A DNA stretch of 64,000 bases from Streptomyces sp. SUK 48 (GTDB lineage Bacteria; Actinomycetota; Actinomycetes; Streptomycetales; Streptomycetaceae): the NCBI RefSeq assembly GCF_009650765.1, contig NZ_CP045740.1, positions 1,054,001 to 1,118,000 of the forward strand, given 5' to 3'. Shown here piece by piece: positions 30,667 through 41,798 of the stretch. Position 1 is the first letter of the stretch. Every line of letters begins with the position of its first letter. The notes beneath the pieces were generated by a model. That model did no database searches, was not told where the DNA came from, and saw only the letters and a list, made by a program, of their open reading frames with translations. Position numbers and translations under genes: made by a program.

Positions 30667-32171
30667 CAGAACAGGCCCTTCGGCAGGCGCGCGTCGTACT
30701 CCGCGACGGCCCGGGTGTCGACGGCGGGGAAGAGGCCGTCCAGGTCGGGGGCGGACAGCTCGGCCAGGTGTGCGGCGGCGGTGAGGAAGCGGTCCTGGGC
30801 GGCGGGGGCGACGGTGTTCTCGGCGAGGGTGCGGAACTTGGCCGTGTAGGCGGCCCGGTCGAAGGGGCGGGCGCCGGCCGGGTGGGCGTCGGCGACGGCC
30901 AGTTCGTCCTCGATCACCGTGCCGTCGTCCAGGGTGATCACGGCCCGCCCGCCGAACGCCCGGTGCGCGGGGTCGGGGTCGTGGTAGCGGCGGGTCCACT
31001 CCGGGTCCTCGACGGTGGTGATCCTCCGCCACAGCTCCACGGTCTCCGGGCGCCGCGCCCGGTCGGGGGCGTAGGAGCGCTCGTGGTGCCAGGCGCCGTC
31101 CTCCAGGGCGACCGCGAGGATGTACGGCACCGAGTGGTCGAGGGTCTCGCGGCTGGCCGCCGGGTCGTACTTCTGCGGGTCGTTCGCGCCGGAGCCGATG
31201 ACGTGGTGGGTGTGGTGGCTGGTGTGCAGGACCACCGAGCGCACCTTGTCCAGCGGGGTCTTCTCGCGCAGCCGCCGGGCCAGGTCGATGACCGCCTGCG
31301 CCTGGTACTCGGCGGAGTGCTCCTTGGTGTAGGTGTCGAGGATCGCGCGGCGCGGCTCGCCCGGCTCGGGCAGCCACACGGTGTAGTCGGACTCCGGGCC
31401 GTTCAGCATCCGGGCCAGGAAGCCGTCCTCGCCCTCGTAGACCGGCGACGGCGAGCTCTCGCCGCGCATCGCCCGGTCGACGGCCTCGATGGCGGCCTTC
31501 CCCGCGAAGGCGGGGGCGTACGCCTTCCAGCTGGAGATCTCGCCCTTGCGGGACTGGCGGGTCGAGGTGGTGGTGTGCACGGTCTGCTGGACGGCCTGGT
31601 ACACCGTCTCGGTGGGCAGCCGCAGCAGGGCGCCCAGGCCGCAGGCGGTGGCCGCGCCGAGGTGGGCGACATGGTCGATGCGGTGCTCGTGCAGGCAGAT
31701 GCCCTTGACCAGGGCGACATGGATCTCGTAGGCGGCGACGACGGCGCGCAGCAGGTCGGCGCCGGTGCGGCCGGTGTGCTGGGCGACGGCGAGCAGCGGC
31801 GGGATGTTGTCGCCGGGGTGGGAGTAGTCGGCCGCCAAGTAGGTGTCGTGGTAGTCGAGTTCGCGTACCGCCGTGCCGTTGGCCCAGGCCGCCCACTCGG
31901 GGGAGACCCGGTGCGGGGCGCCGAAGACACAGGCACCGCGCTGGGGTACGCGGTGGGCGGCGGCCTGGGCGCGGGCGACGGCGACCGGGCGGCGCAGCAG
32001 GGAGGCGACCGCGACCGAGGCGTTGTCGATCACCCGGTTGACGGCCATGGCCGAGCTGTCCGGGGCCGGTTCCTCGGTGCCGGTGGCCACGGCGGCGAGC
32101 TTCCAGGCCAGCTGCTCCTCGCGGGGCAGGCGGTCGGCGCTGGGGTGGACACGGACGTGATGCTCGATCAC
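30666..32171 (-). CDS. prpD: 2-Methylcitrate dehydratase (MmgE/PrpD family)
   Basis: 501 residues from GTG 32171 (GAGGAG upstream). The MmgE/PrpD family core is visible: [20 protein letters not shown], the [20 protein letters not shown] segment, [20 protein letters not shown] and [17 protein letters not shown]. It dehydrates 2-methylcitrate in the methylcitrate cycle. First gene of prpD-prpB-prpC, divergent from the PrpR-type regulator with TGCGAA repeats between, which marks the operon as propionate-induced. No separate methylaconitase gene (acnM) is seen in the window. Confidence 0.9.
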   Translation of the reverse strand: MIEHHVRVHPSADRLPREEQLAWKLAAVATGTEEPAPDSSAMAVNRVIDNASVAVASLLRRPVAVARAQAAAHRVPQRGACVFGAPHRVSPEWAAWANGTAVRELDYHDTYLAADYSHPGDNIPPLLAVAQHTGRTGADLLRAVVAAYEIHVALVKGICLHEHRIDHVAHLGAATACGLGALLRLPTETVYQAVQQTVHTTTSTRQSRKGEISSWKAYAPAFAGKAAIEAVDRAMRGESSPSPVYEGEDGFLARMLNGPESDYTVWLPEPGEPRRAILDTYTKEHSAEYQAQAVIDLARRLREKTPLDKVRSVVLHTSHHTHHVIGSGANDPQKYDPAASRETLDHSVPYILAVALEDGAWHHERSYAPDRARRPETVELWRRITTVEDPEWTRRYHDPDPAHRAFGGRAVITLDDGTVIEDELAVADAHPAGARPFDRAAYTAKFRTLAENTVAPAAQDRFLTAAAHLAELSAPDLDGLFPAVDTRAVAEYDARLPKGLF

Positions 32172-32276
32172 GGGACTCCTCGCGGTGTCGGGGCCTTCGG
32201 CGGACATGACCGAGCCTGCCCCGTCGCGGGCCCGGCGGCCACCACCCCACCCTGCGGATTCCGTACAGCGCGGAAC

Positions 32277-32323
32277 TGCGAATCTGTGAAATCTGCGAAT
32301 CCTGCGAATGCTATGTTCGCAGG
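32277..32323. promoter_or_regulatory. TGCGAAT repeats and inverted repeat, candidate PrpR operator
   Basis: TGCGAAT occurs at 32277-32283, 32294-32300 and 32303-32309, and CCTGCGAA (32301-32308) forms a perfect inverted repeat with TTCGCAGG (32316-32323). The array lies 28 bp before the regulator start and about 105 bp from prpD. The TTCGCA core is shared with the repeats before aceA. Confidence 0.7.
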
Positions 32324-32351
32324 AGAGGCACCCAGAACCGGGAGGTGTGCG

Positions 32352-33803
32352 ATGGCCCGGCGGACGGCCGGACGGAAGATCTACGCCCACGCCAGGCTGC
32401 GCCGGCTGCGCCGCGAGCACGGGATGAACCAGGTCGACATGGCCCGCGCGCTCGGCATCTCCACCAGCTACGCCAACCAGCTCGAACAGAGCCAGCGCCC
32501 GCTGACGGCGCCCGTGCTGCTGCGGATCGCCGAGGTCTTCGGCGTCGACACCGAGTTCTTCTCGGAGGCCGAGGGGGACCGGCTCACCACCGAGCTGCGC
32601 TCCGCGCTCGCCGACGAGGCGTGCGGGGTGCCGCTGCCGCCCGAGGAGGAGCTCGCCGAGGCCGCCCGCGCCCATCCCGAGGTGGCGCGCGCCCTGGTCG
32701 CCCTGCACCGCCGCTACCGGGACACCGCCGAACAGGCCGCCGCGCTGGCCACCCCGGGTGCGGGCGGCGGCGCCCGGCTGCCGCCCGGTGAGCCGCACGA
32801 CGAGGTGCGGGACTTCTTCTACGCCCACCACAACCACTTCGAGCCGCTGGACACCGAGGCCGAGCGGATCGCTGAGGAGCTGGCGCTGCGCCCGGGCCGG
32901 GCCGCCGAACCGCTGGTGGCGCGGCTCGCCGAGCGGCACGGGGTGCGCGTGGTGCAGGCGGGCCCGGGCCGCCTCGCCGACGCCCGCCGCTACGACCCCG
33001 AGTCCGGGCTGCTGTTCCTCTCCCCCTGGCTCAACGACGGCCGCCGCGCCTTCCAGCTCGCCACCCAGCTCGCCCTGCTGGAGCACGACGCGCTGCTCGG
33101 CCGACTCGCCGAATCCGCGACCGAGCTGACGTCGACCGAGTCCACCGCGCTGGCCCGCATCGGCCTCGCGAACTACTTCGCGGGCGCCCTGCTGATGCCG
33201 TACACCGCCTTCCACGCGGCGGCCGAGGAGGTGCGCTACGACATCGAGCTGCTGTCCGCCCGCTTCGGCGTCGGCTTCGAGACGGTCTGCCACCGGCTGA
33301 GCACCCTCCAGCGCACCGGGTGGCGGGGCGTGCCTTTCTCCTTCCTGCGGGTGGACCGGGCCGGCAACATCTCCAAGCGGCAGTCGGCGACCGACTTCCA
33401 CTTCTCCCGGCTCGGTGGTACCTGCCCGCTGTGGACGGTGTACGAGGCGTTCTCGGCACCCGGCCGGATACTCACCCAGGTCGCCGAGATGCCGGACGGC
33501 AAGCGGTACTTCTGGGTGGCGCGCACCATCACGCGGGGCGGCTTCGGCCATCACGCCCCGCGCGCCGAGTTCGCCGTCGCCCTCGGCTGCGAACTGCGCC
33601 ACGCGCACCGGCTCGTGTACGCCGAGGGCATCGCCCTGGACGACCCCCGGGCCGCGACCCCGATCGGCCTGGGCTGCCGGATCTGCGAGCGCCGCGACTG
33701 CGCCCAGCGGGCCCGGCCGCCGGCCGGCGGGCGCCTCGCCATCGATCCGGACCGGCGCACCTACGTGCCGTACCCGGTGGAGACCCGTACCCGTACCCCA
33801 TGA
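32352..33803 (+). CDS. prpR: PrpR/ScfR-type regulator of the methylcitrate genes
   Basis: 483 residues, paralogous to the RamB-type regulator at 18.3-19.7 kb: HTH ([20 protein letters not shown]), IrrE/M78-like middle ([20 protein letters not shown]) and the same C-terminal domain with GGTCPLWT and [14 protein letters not shown]. In Mycobacterium the corresponding regulator PrpR activates prpDC and senses propionyl-CoA. ATG 32352 has GGAGG six bases upstream. Its divergent position from prpD and the repeats between them make it the likely regulator of prpDBC; it may also act on the aceA sites. The next gene starts 22 bp downstream and may be cotranscribed. Confidence 0.85.
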   Translation: MARRTAGRKIYAHARLRRLRREHGMNQVDMARALGISTSYANQLEQSQRPLTAPVLLRIAEVFGVDTEFFSEAEGDRLTTELRSALADEACGVPLPPEEELAEAARAHPEVARALVALHRRYRDTAEQAAALATPGAGGGARLPPGEPHDEVRDFFYAHHNHFEPLDTEAERIAEELALRPGRAAEPLVARLAERHGVRVVQAGPGRLADARRYDPESGLLFLSPWLNDGRRAFQLATQLALLEHDALLGRLAESATELTSTESTALARIGLANYFAGALLMPYTAFHAAAEEVRYDIELLSARFGVGFETVCHRLSTLQRTGWRGVPFSFLRVDRAGNISKRQSATDFHFSRLGGTCPLWTVYEAFSAPGRILTQVAEMPDGKRYFWVARTITRGGFGHHAPRAEFAVALGCELRHAHRLVYAEGIALDDPRAATPIGLGCRICERRDCAQRARPPAGGRLAIDPDRRTYVPYPVETRTRTP

Positions 33804-33825
33804 CGACCCCGCAGGAGTGCCCCGC

Positions 33826-34401
33826 GTGACCAGCCGTGTCCTTCTCGTCTCCCCCGCCATGACCCCCGCGCTGCGCCGGGCCCGCTTCTACGACGGCGAC
33901 TCGATCGAGGACCCCGGCGCGGCGCGGGCCCGCGCGGCGGCCGGGTCGCTGCCCGCGCCGGCCCGGGTCGCGGTGTCCCCGAGTACGCGCTGCCGGGAGA
34001 CCGCGCGGGCCCTGGGCCTGGACGGCGGGGTGGAGGCGCCCGCGCTGCGGGGCGTGGACGTGGGCCGCTGGCGCGGTCGCACCCTCGACGAGGTGACGGC
34101 AGCCGAGCCCGAGGCCCTCGGCCCCTGGCTCACCGACCCCGCGTGGGCGGGCCACGGCGGGGAGTCGGTGCACGCGGTGTGCGCGCGGGTCGGGGCGTGG
34201 CTGGACGGCGCGGCACAGGGCCGTACGGTGGCCGTGGTCGAGCCGGAGATCGTACGGGCCGCGGTCGTCCAGGCGCTGGGGCTGCCCGCGGGCGCGTTCT
34301 GGCGGCTGGACGTGGTGCCGTTGACGGCGACGGAGCTCAGCGGGCGGGCCGGGCGGTGGAATCTCCGGGTCGGGGGGCCGTTGGCCGCGCCGGAGGAGTG
34401 A
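33826..34401 (+). CDS. Histidine-phosphatase-fold protein, both catalytic histidines replaced
   Basis: 191 residues from GTG 33826 (AGGAG upstream). Overall pattern is that of the actinobacterial histidine phosphatase branch: [53 protein letters not shown] and [16 protein letters not shown]. But the N-terminal catalytic His is Pro ([10 protein letters not shown] where relatives have SHA) and the second His is Glu ([10 protein letters not shown] where relatives have THP). Phosphatase activity by the known mechanism is not possible, so a binding or regulatory role, or decay, is likely. It follows prpR by 22 bp. A perfect terminator hairpin follows. Confidence 0.75.
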   Translation: MTSRVLLVSPAMTPALRRARFYDGDSIEDPGAARARAAAGSLPAPARVAVSPSTRCRETARALGLDGGVEAPALRGVDVGRWRGRTLDEVTAAEPEALGPWLTDPAWAGHGGESVHAVCARVGAWLDGAAQGRTVAVVEPEIVRAAVVQALGLPAGAFWRLDVVPLTATELSGRAGRWNLRVGGPLAAPEE

Positions 34402-34416
34402 TCCGCGCAACGGCGC

Positions 34417-34448
34417 GAGGGCCGCACCCTGTTGGGGGTGCGGCCCTC
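34417..34448. terminator. Bidirectional stem-loop between convergent genes
   Basis: GAGGGCCGCACCC (34417-34429) and its exact complement GGGTGCGGCCCTC (34436-34448) form a 13-bp stem with a 6-nt loop, between the converging phosphatase-like and cbtA genes. Confidence 0.8.
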
Positions 34449-34523
34449 GGTACGTCATGGGCGCCGGTCGGCGCCGGTGCGATCACGCCGGTCGCGTGGG
34501 GGTGATCGCACCCTTCGCGTGGC

Positions 34524-35396
34524 TCAGGCGGTGCCGACCGGTTCCGGCTGCCGGGGTGCCGGCTTCGCGGCGGCCCGCGCCGCCGGGTCGAGCAGCCGCT
34601 CGGCCATGGGGGCGAAGACGAGGCCCAGGGTCGCCCAGAGCAGCGCCTGGGCGGCGACGGAGTAGAAGCGGAAGGAGGCCAGGACGTCCGCCGGGAAGCC
34701 CGGGTAGACGATGGTCCCCTTCGAGTTGGTCAGGGGCAGCGGGGTCTCGGTGGCGTGGTGGCCGTACTCCCGTACGTTCGCGGAGAGTTCGCCGAGCGCG
34801 GGGAGCAGCGCCATCACGATGCCGATGGCCACCACGTAGGCGCCGACGGCGAGCAGCGTGGCGTTCCAGTTGCCGAAGCGCGGCTGGAGGCGCTTGCCGA
34901 GCCAGACGGCGGCGACGAGGAAGACCACCGAACAGACCACCATGGCCAGGTAGAGATTGCCCCGGTCCTTGATCGTCTCGGGGTGGCCGATGGCCGGCGG
35001 GTTGGCCGGGTACTTGATGAACGGCACCAGGTACATGCCGACGAAGCCGCCCAGCGCCACCAGCATCGCGAGGTTGCGGGGGCGCAGCTTGCCGACGCGG
35101 CCGAGGCAGATCGCGTAGGCGACGGCGAAGAGCGCGCCCATGGCTACGCCGAAGAGCACCATGCCCACACCGATGCCGACGTTGGCCTGGATCGTCCGGC
35201 TGAAGATGTCGGGGCCCTCGGCCTCGGCCGTGATGCCGGCTGCCTTGTCGAGGACGGCCTGCGCGGCGTCACGGCCGCTCTCGTAGTCGATCGCCTTGGC
35301 GATCTGGGGCTCGGCGAAGATCCGTGCGAAGACGAACGCGAGCAGCCCGGCGACCGCGCCGGCGATGACGCCGCGCAGTATGAGTCTCTTTTCCAT
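34524..35396 (-). CDS. cbtA: CbtA cobalt transporter subunit
   Basis: 290 residues with about six to seven hydrophobic helices: the N-terminal ILRGVIAGAVAGLLAFVFAR (short helix after MEKR), then MVLFGVAMGALFAVAYAICL, LAMLVALGGFVGMYLVPFIK, the NPPAIGHPETIKDRGNLYLA region, and further helices. This layout and the GLLAFVFARIFAEPQI start are typical of CbtA, a predicted cobalt permease normally paired with CbtB under a cobalamin riboswitch. That is what is seen: cbtB lies 25 bp upstream and a riboswitch ahead of both. Function comes from genomic association in the literature more than from biochemistry. Confidence 0.85.
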   Translation of the reverse strand: MEKRLILRGVIAGAVAGLLAFVFARIFAEPQIAKAIDYESGRDAAQAVLDKAAGITAEAEGPDIFSRTIQANVGIGVGMVLFGVAMGALFAVAYAICLGRVGKLRPRNLAMLVALGGFVGMYLVPFIKYPANPPAIGHPETIKDRGNLYLAMVVCSVVFLVAAVWLGKRLQPRFGNWNATLLAVGAYVVAIGIVMALLPALGELSANVREYGHHATETPLPLTNSKGTIVYPGFPADVLASFRFYSVAAQALLWATLGLVFAPMAERLLDPAARAAAKPAPRQPEPVGTA

Positions 35397-35421
35397 GTTC
35401 AGATGTCCGTGCCGGCTCTCG

Positions 35422-35637
35422 TCAGTGGCAGGGGAAGCCCAGGAAGTGGCGGGCGTCGTGCACGAACTCGTGGACGTGCATGTCCTTGCCGAAGACGGAG
35501 TAGGCGCCCTGGTCGACCCCGATGAAGTAGTAGATCGCCAGCGCGAACAGCGCGGTGCCGACCAGCCAGAACACGGCCCTGGCGGCCGGGAGGACGACGG
35601 GGGTGGGGAGTGCGGCGGGCGCGGACAGACTGCTCAT
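35422..35637 (-). CDS. cbtB: CbtB cobalt transporter subunit
   Basis: 71 residues: one transmembrane helix (FWLVGTALFALAIYYFIGV) followed by a histidine-rich tail (HVHEFVHDARHFLGFPCH) that could bind Co2+. This single-helix plus His-tail design defines CbtB. ATG 35637 has GGAGG upstream; the frame is open further 5' but that part is the riboswitch. First gene of cbtB-cbtA. Confidence 0.9.
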   Translation of the reverse strand: MSSLSAPAALPTPVVLPAARAVFWLVGTALFALAIYYFIGVDQGAYSVFGKDMHVHEFVHDARHFLGFPCH

Positions 35638-35689
35638 GAGTGAGCCTCCTTCAGGGGATCGTGCGTCCCTCAGCCAGTGGAGCGTCGCG

Positions 35690-35790
35690 ATGGCCCGGTG
35701 TCTGACTTCGTGCCCGCCCTCGCGGAGGGGCACGTACACAGTGGCGCGACCGTGCTGGATTCCCACCAGCTTCCTCAGGCCATCACTAGA
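35690..35790 (-). promoter_or_regulatory. Cobalamin riboswitch upstream of cbtBA
   Basis: On the minus strand the core reads GAGGAAGCTGGTGGGAATCC then AGCACGGTCGCGCCACTGTG, followed by CGAAGTCAGACACC, all expected cobalamin-aptamer elements. The coding start of cbtB is about 50 nt downstream. It should reduce cobalt import when B12 is sufficient. Confidence 0.92.
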
Positions 35791-35876
35791 GCGGAGCGTA
35801 CGGAAACGAGGATCGTCCGTCAATCAGACAGGTGGCCGAGGGGCGCCCCTGCGTGCGCGCGAGGGCGGGCCCCGGA

Positions 35877-36656
35877 TCAGCGGTGCCGGAACTCCGGCGG
35901 CCGCTTGTCCGCGAAGGCGGCCATCCCCTCCTTCTGGTCGGCGGTGGCGAACACCGCGTGGAACAGCCGCCGTTCGAAGCGGACGCCCTCCGCGAGGGTG
36001 GTCTCGAAGGCCCGGTCCACCGCCTCCTTGGCCATCATCGCCACCGGCAGCGACATCCCGGCGACGGTCTCGGCGACGGCGAGGGCCTCGGCGAGCAGTT
36101 CGTCCGCCGGCACGATCCGGGAGACGAGCCCGGCGCGCTCGGCCTCGACGGCGTCCATGGTGCGCCCGGTCAGCACCAGTTCCATGGCCTTGGCCTTGCC
36201 GACGGCACGGGTCAGCCGCTGGGAGCCGCCGATTCCCGGGATCACCCCGAGTTTGATCTCGGGCTGCCCGAAGACGGCGGTGTCGGCGGCGAGCAGGATG
36301 TCGCAGAGCATGGCCAGCTCGCAGCCGCCGCCGAGGGCGTACCCGGCGACCGCGGCGACGGTCGGGGTCCGCAGCCGGCCGAGCCGGTCCCAGGCGGTGA
36401 ACCAGTCGGCCAGGTACATGTCCATGTACCCCTGCGGGCTCATCTCCTTGATGTCGGCGCCCGCGGCGAACGCCTTCGCCGAGCCGGTGAGCACGACACA
36501 GCCGCACTCCGGGTCCCGGTCCAGCGCCTCGGTGGCGGCCACGACCTCGTTCATGACCTGGAGGTTCAGGGCGTTCAGGGCCTTGGGGCGGTCGAGGGTG
36601 AGCAGGGCGGTACGCCCCTTGCGCTCGACCCGGATCGTCTCGTACTCGCTGCTCAC
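35877..36656 (-). CDS. echA: Enoyl-CoA hydratase (valine pathway)
   Basis: 259 residues from GTG 36656, overlapping the mmsB stop (GTGA). Crotonase motifs: [10 protein letters not shown] (oxyanion hole), the [20 protein letters not shown] core with catalytic Glu, and [20 protein letters not shown] with the second acid. In the valine operon it would hydrate methacrylyl-CoA to 3-hydroxyisobutyryl-CoA. Last gene of mmsA-acd-hibch-mmsB-echA, ahead of the cbtB riboswitch on the same strand. Confidence 0.9.
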   Translation of the reverse strand: MSSEYETIRVERKGRTALLTLDRPKALNALNLQVMNEVVAATEALDRDPECGCVVLTGSAKAFAAGADIKEMSPQGYMDMYLADWFTAWDRLGRLRTPTVAAVAGYALGGGCELAMLCDILLAADTAVFGQPEIKLGVIPGIGGSQRLTRAVGKAKAMELVLTGRTMDAVEAERAGLVSRIVPADELLAEALAVAETVAGMSLPVAMMAKEAVDRAFETTLAEGVRFERRLFHAVFATADQKEGMAAFADKRPPEFRHR

Positions 36657-37567
36657 GCGCGCTCTCCGCTCTGTTCCCTGATGGTGCGTACGATGCCCGA
36701 GAAGTCCTCGGCCGTACCGGCTCGCTCGGCATAGTCGGCGTACAACTCGGCCGCTCTGAGGCCGAGTTCGGCGTGCACGCCGCCCGCCTCGACCGCGTTG
36801 GCGGCGAGTCTCAGGTCCTTGGCCATGAGCGCGGCGGCGAAGCCGGGCCGGTAGTCCCGGTTGGCGGGGCTCGCCGGAACCGGTCCCGGGACCGGGCAGT
36901 TGACGCTGAGCGCCCAGCACTGCCCGGACGCCGTGGACGCGACGTCGAACAGGGCCTGGTGGGACAGTCCGAGACGCTCGCCGAGAACGAACGCCTCGCT
37001 CACGGCGATCATGGAGACGCCGAGGATCATGTTGTTGCAGATCTTCGCCGCCTGTCCGGCGCCGGGGCCGCCGCAGTGCACGGCCTTGCCGCCCATGATG
37101 TCCAACAGGGGTCGGGCGTCCGCGAATTCGCTCTCCCCGCCGCCGGCCATGAAGGTCAGCGTGCCGGCCTCGGCGCCGACCACTCCGCCGGAGACGGGCG
37201 CGTCCAGCGCCCGCATCCCGGCGGTGGCGGCGCGTTCATGGGCGGTACGGGCGTCGGCGACGTCGATGGTGGAGCAGTCGAGGAAGAGGGTGCCGGGCCG
37301 GGCCGCCGGGAGCAGGGTGTCGTAGAGGTCCAGGACATGGCGCCCCGCGGGGAGCATGGTGATCACCGTGTCCGCGCCGGCCACCGCCTCGGCCGCGTTC
37401 CCGGCGGGCTCCACCCCGGCCCGCGCGGCGGCCGCCAGGGCCTCGGGCACCAGATCGTGGCCGAGGACCCGGTACCCGGCCCCGACCAGGTTGGCGGCCA
37501 TGGGGCCGCCCATGTGCCCGAGCCCGATGAAGGCGACGGTACGGCGCGCCCGACCCTCGCCGCTCAC
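36653..37567 (-). CDS. mmsB: 3-Hydroxyisobutyrate dehydrogenase
   Basis: 304 residues. NAD-binding start [20 protein letters not shown], the substrate motif [19 protein letters not shown] and the catalytic-lysine segment [12 protein letters not shown] are all intact. It oxidises 3-hydroxyisobutyrate to methylmalonate semialdehyde, the substrate of MmsA in the same operon. GTG 37567 overlaps the upstream stop by 4 nt. Confidence 0.94.
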   Translation of the reverse strand: MSGEGRARRTVAFIGLGHMGGPMAANLVGAGYRVLGHDLVPEALAAAARAGVEPAGNAAEAVAGADTVITMLPAGRHVLDLYDTLLPAARPGTLFLDCSTIDVADARTAHERAATAGMRALDAPVSGGVVGAEAGTLTFMAGGGESEFADARPLLDIMGGKAVHCGGPGAGQAAKICNNMILGVSMIAVSEAFVLGERLGLSHQALFDVASTASGQCWALSVNCPVPGPVPASPANRDYRPGFAAALMAKDLRLAANAVEAGGVHAELGLRAAELYADYAERAGTAEDFSGIVRTIREQSGERA

Positions 37568-38643
37568 CGCGCCGCCTCCGGCGCACCGCCGGGTCCCGCG
37601 AGCCCGAGTTCGCGGTCGCCGAGCGGGGCGAAGAAGTGCTCCACGTCGGCGTCCGTGACCTCGGCCAGGGTCGCCGGCGACCAGCGCGGGTTACGGTCCT
37701 TGTCGATGATCTGGGCGCGGACGCCCTCCACCAGGTCGGGGCTCTTCAGCCCGGCGCACGAGACGCGGTACTCCTGGTCGAGGACCTCCTCCAGGGAGCC
37801 GAGCCGCCGGGCGCGGCGGAGGGCGGCCAGGGTGACCTTGAGCGCGGTGGGCGACTTGGCGAGCAGGGTCTCGGCCGTCTCCTTCGCCTCCGTGCCGCCG
37901 TGCGCGCACAGCCTCTCGACGATCTCCTCGACGGAGTCGGCGGAGCAGCAGGCGTCGATCCAGCTCCGCTGCTCGGTCAACACCCCTTGCGGTGCGACCT
38001 GTTCGTGCCGTGCCAGAGCCTCGGGCACGGGCATCGTGGCGAGGTCGTCCAGCAGGGCGTCCAGCGCGGCGGACGGCACGTAGTGGTCGGCGAGCCCGCA
38101 CAACAGGGCGTCACCGGCGCCGATCTGCGCGCCGGTCAGGGCGAGATGGGTGCCCAGCTCGCCGGGGGCGCGGGAGAGGAGGTAGGTGCCGCCGACGTCC
38201 GGGATGAAGCCGATCCCCGTCTCGGGCATGGCGATCCGCGAGCGCTCGGTGACGACGCGGACGCCGCCGTGCGCGGAGAGGCCGACCCCGCCGCCCATCA
38301 CGATGCCGTCCATGAGGGCGACGTACGGCTTGGGGTAGCGGGCGGTACGGGCGTTGAGGTGGTACTCGTCCCGCCAGAACGCGGCGGAGGCGGTGCCGTC
38401 GCCGTCCCGGGCGTCGTCGTGGATGGCGCGGATGTCGCCGCCCGCGCACAGTCCGCGCTCCCCGGCGCCGCTGATGACGACGGCCTGGACGGCCGGATCG
38501 TGTGCCCAGCCGGTCAGCGCCGCGTCGACGCGGGTGACCATCTCATGGGTGAGGGCGTTGAGGGCCCGGGGCCGGTTGAGGATGATCCGGGCGGCCCGGC
38601 CGGCGGTGCGCAGGAGGACGGGTTCCTCGGCGTCGTTGCTCAT
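37564..38643 (-). CDS. 3-Hydroxyisobutyryl-CoA hydrolase (crotonase family)
   Basis: 359 residues, longer than a hydratase. The crotonase core RGLCAGGDIRAI and MDGIVMGGGVGLSAHG, the HIBYL-CoA-hydrolase-type MPETGIGFIPDVGGTYLLSR and the extra C-terminal domain (QEYRVSCAGL...VEGVRAQIIDKDRNPRW) match HIBCH. It frees 3-hydroxyisobutyrate from CoA for the dehydrogenase encoded next. ATG 38643 overlaps the previous stop (ATGA). Confidence 0.9.
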   Translation of the reverse strand: MSNDAEEPVLLRTAGRAARIILNRPRALNALTHEMVTRVDAALTGWAHDPAVQAVVISGAGERGLCAGGDIRAIHDDARDGDGTASAAFWRDEYHLNARTARYPKPYVALMDGIVMGGGVGLSAHGGVRVVTERSRIAMPETGIGFIPDVGGTYLLSRAPGELGTHLALTGAQIGAGDALLCGLADHYVPSAALDALLDDLATMPVPEALARHEQVAPQGVLTEQRSWIDACCSADSVEEIVERLCAHGGTEAKETAETLLAKSPTALKVTLAALRRARRLGSLEEVLDQEYRVSCAGLKSPDLVEGVRAQIIDKDRNPRWSPATLAEVTDADVEHFFAPLGDRELGLAGPGGAPEAAR

Positions 38644-39788
38644 CCGAGGGCCTCCGTCAGGCCGCGGGCCACGATGACGCGCATGATCTCGTTGGTTCCT
38701 TCCAGGATCTGGTGGACGCGAAGGTCGCGGACGATCTTCTCAATGCCGTACTCGGCGAGGTAGCCGTATCCGCCGTGCAGTTGCAGGGCGCGGTCGGCGA
38801 CCGAGTACCCGGTGTCGGTGGCGAACCGCTTCGCCATGGCGCACAGGTACGGCGCCTGCGGGTCCCCGGCGTCCAGGGCGCGGGCCGCCTGCTGGACCAG
38901 GGCGCGGGCGGCGGTCAGCTCGGTCGCCATGTCGGCGAGGCGGAAGCGCAGGGCCTGGGCGTCGAGGAGGCGGGCGCCGAACGCCTCCCGGTCCGCGAGG
39001 TGGGCGAGGCTCCGGTCCAGGGCGCTGCGGGCGCCGCCGAGGGAGCAGGCGGCGATGCCGAGGCGGCCGCCGTTCAGGCCGTTCATCGCGATCCGGAAGC
39101 CGTCGCCCGGGCGGCCGAGGAGCCGGTCGGCGGGAATCCGGACGCCGTCCAGGACGACCTGGCGGGTGGGCTGGGCGTGCCAGCCCATCTTGCGTTCGTC
39201 CGGGCCGAAGGAGATCCCGGGGTCGTCCTTGTCGACCAGGAACGCGGAGATGCCGCGGGCGCCGGGTTCGCCGGTGCGGGCCATCACCACGTACACCTGG
39301 GCGGCGCCCGCGCCCGAGATGAACTGCTTGACGCCGGTGAGCACGTAGTGGTCGCCGTCGGGTACGGCACGGGTGGTGAGGGCGGCCGCGTCGGAGCCGG
39401 CGCCGGGTTCGGTCAGGCAGTAGCTCGACAGGTCGTCCATCGCGCACAGCCGGGGCAGCAGGCGCTCGCGCTGGGCGTCGTCGCCGTAGCAGTCGATCAT
39501 CCAGGCGACCATGTTGTGGATGGACAGATAGCCGGCGATGGCGGGGCAGCCGGAGGCCAGGGTCTCGAAGACGAGCACGCCGTCGGCCCGGGTGAGGGCG
39601 GAGCCGCCGTGCTGCTCGCGGACGTAGACGCCGCCGAGGCCGAGCCCGGCGGCCTTGCGCAGGACGTCGACGGGGAAGTGCTTGTCCCGGTCCCAGTCCA
39701 GGGCGTGCGGGGCGAGGTGGTCCTGGGCGAAGTCGAGGGTGGCCTCGACGAGGGCCCGCTGGTCCTCGGTGAGCAGGGTGGTGGTCAT
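38640..39788 (-). CDS. acdH: Acyl-CoA dehydrogenase, isobutyryl-CoA type
   Basis: 382 residues. The acyl-CoA dehydrogenase fold is complete: the CLTEPGAGSDAAAL FAD/substrate signature, QLHGGYGYLAEYGIEKIVRD and the catalytic-Glu motif ILEGTNEIMR near the C-terminus. Within a mmsA-hibch-mmsB-echA operon it should desaturate isobutyryl-CoA (and perhaps 2-methylbutyryl-CoA) to methacrylyl-CoA with transfer to ETF. Seven bases separate it from mmsA. Confidence 0.9.
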   Translation of the reverse strand: MTTTLLTEDQRALVEATLDFAQDHLAPHALDWDRDKHFPVDVLRKAAGLGLGGVYVREQHGGSALTRADGVLVFETLASGCPAIAGYLSIHNMVAWMIDCYGDDAQRERLLPRLCAMDDLSSYCLTEPGAGSDAAALTTRAVPDGDHYVLTGVKQFISGAGAAQVYVVMARTGEPGARGISAFLVDKDDPGISFGPDERKMGWHAQPTRQVVLDGVRIPADRLLGRPGDGFRIAMNGLNGGRLGIAACSLGGARSALDRSLAHLADREAFGARLLDAQALRFRLADMATELTAARALVQQAARALDAGDPQAPYLCAMAKRFATDTGYSVADRALQLHGGYGYLAEYGIEKIVRDLRVHQILEGTNEIMRVIVARGLTEALG

Positions 39789-39795
39789 ACGGCGC

Positions 39796-41319
<1,524 letters not shown>

Positions 41320-41564
41320 GGCTGCCTGCTCTCGTCAGGGGGGTGATCCGGGATGGTGCGCGGCAGCGGCACACGGCCGGGTGCGCGGGGGCGCGTGCGG
41401 GCGTGCCGGGGCGGCGCGAAAGACGCGGTGGCGGGCCGGGCCTCAGACCGGTACGGCGGGATTGCCGCGCGGGAGGGGCCCGCGTCGGCTCGCGCCGGGA
41501 TCATGGGTGCGCAGGGGTGCCATGCGTGTCGGCTCCATCCTCGTGGACAACACGGAACATCCCG
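41320..41564 (-). other. Long leader between the riboswitch and mmsA
   Basis: The 245 bases between the aptamer and mmsA hold no convincing gene. On the minus strand a 31-codon frame starts with ATG at about 41548 (MEPTRMAPLRTHDPGASRRG...), preceded by CACGAGG; it is Pro/Arg-rich and may be a leader peptide or chance. CCTGACGAGAGCAGGCAGCC just before mmsA provides only a weak ribosome site. Confidence 0.35.
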
Positions 41565-41715
41565 CGGCCGGTATCCTGACTCCCGGATCAGCGCGCGCCG
41601 TCCGCCTTCCCGACATCCTGCTCGTCAGTGGCGTATGGGGCGACGGCGTACTCCCCGGTCACAGTGGCGGGACCGTGCCGGATTCACACCGGCTTCCCTG
41701 CACCGCGGGCCTTCT
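41565..41715 (-). promoter_or_regulatory. Cobalamin riboswitch between the ECF operon and mmsA
   Basis: Reading the minus strand: GGGAAGCCGGTGTGAATCCG, GCACGGTCCCGCCACTGTGA and, downstream, GGGAGTCAGGATACCGGCC, a well-formed cobalamin aptamer. It lies after the ECF S-component stop and before the valine operon. Its target is therefore mmsA or a lost or unrecognised small gene; the other five aptamers in the window have clear B12-related targets. Confidence 0.9.
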
Positions 41716-41720
41716 CCCCC

Positions 41721-41750
41721 GAATATATAGTTGGACGTCCTAGTAAATCC
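41721..41750 (-). promoter_or_regulatory. A+T-rich promoter-like segment with palindrome
   Basis: The minus strand reads ACTAGGACGTCCAACTATA followed by TATTC, one of the most A+T-rich spots in the window, with a GGACGTCC palindrome at its centre. It is directly upstream of the aptamer and is the likely promoter and operator of the riboswitch-mmsA transcript. Confidence 0.55.
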
Positions 41751-41798
41751 AGTGTCCCCGTGCATCCGGTGCGTCCGCACGGGATTCGGTACGCCTCT

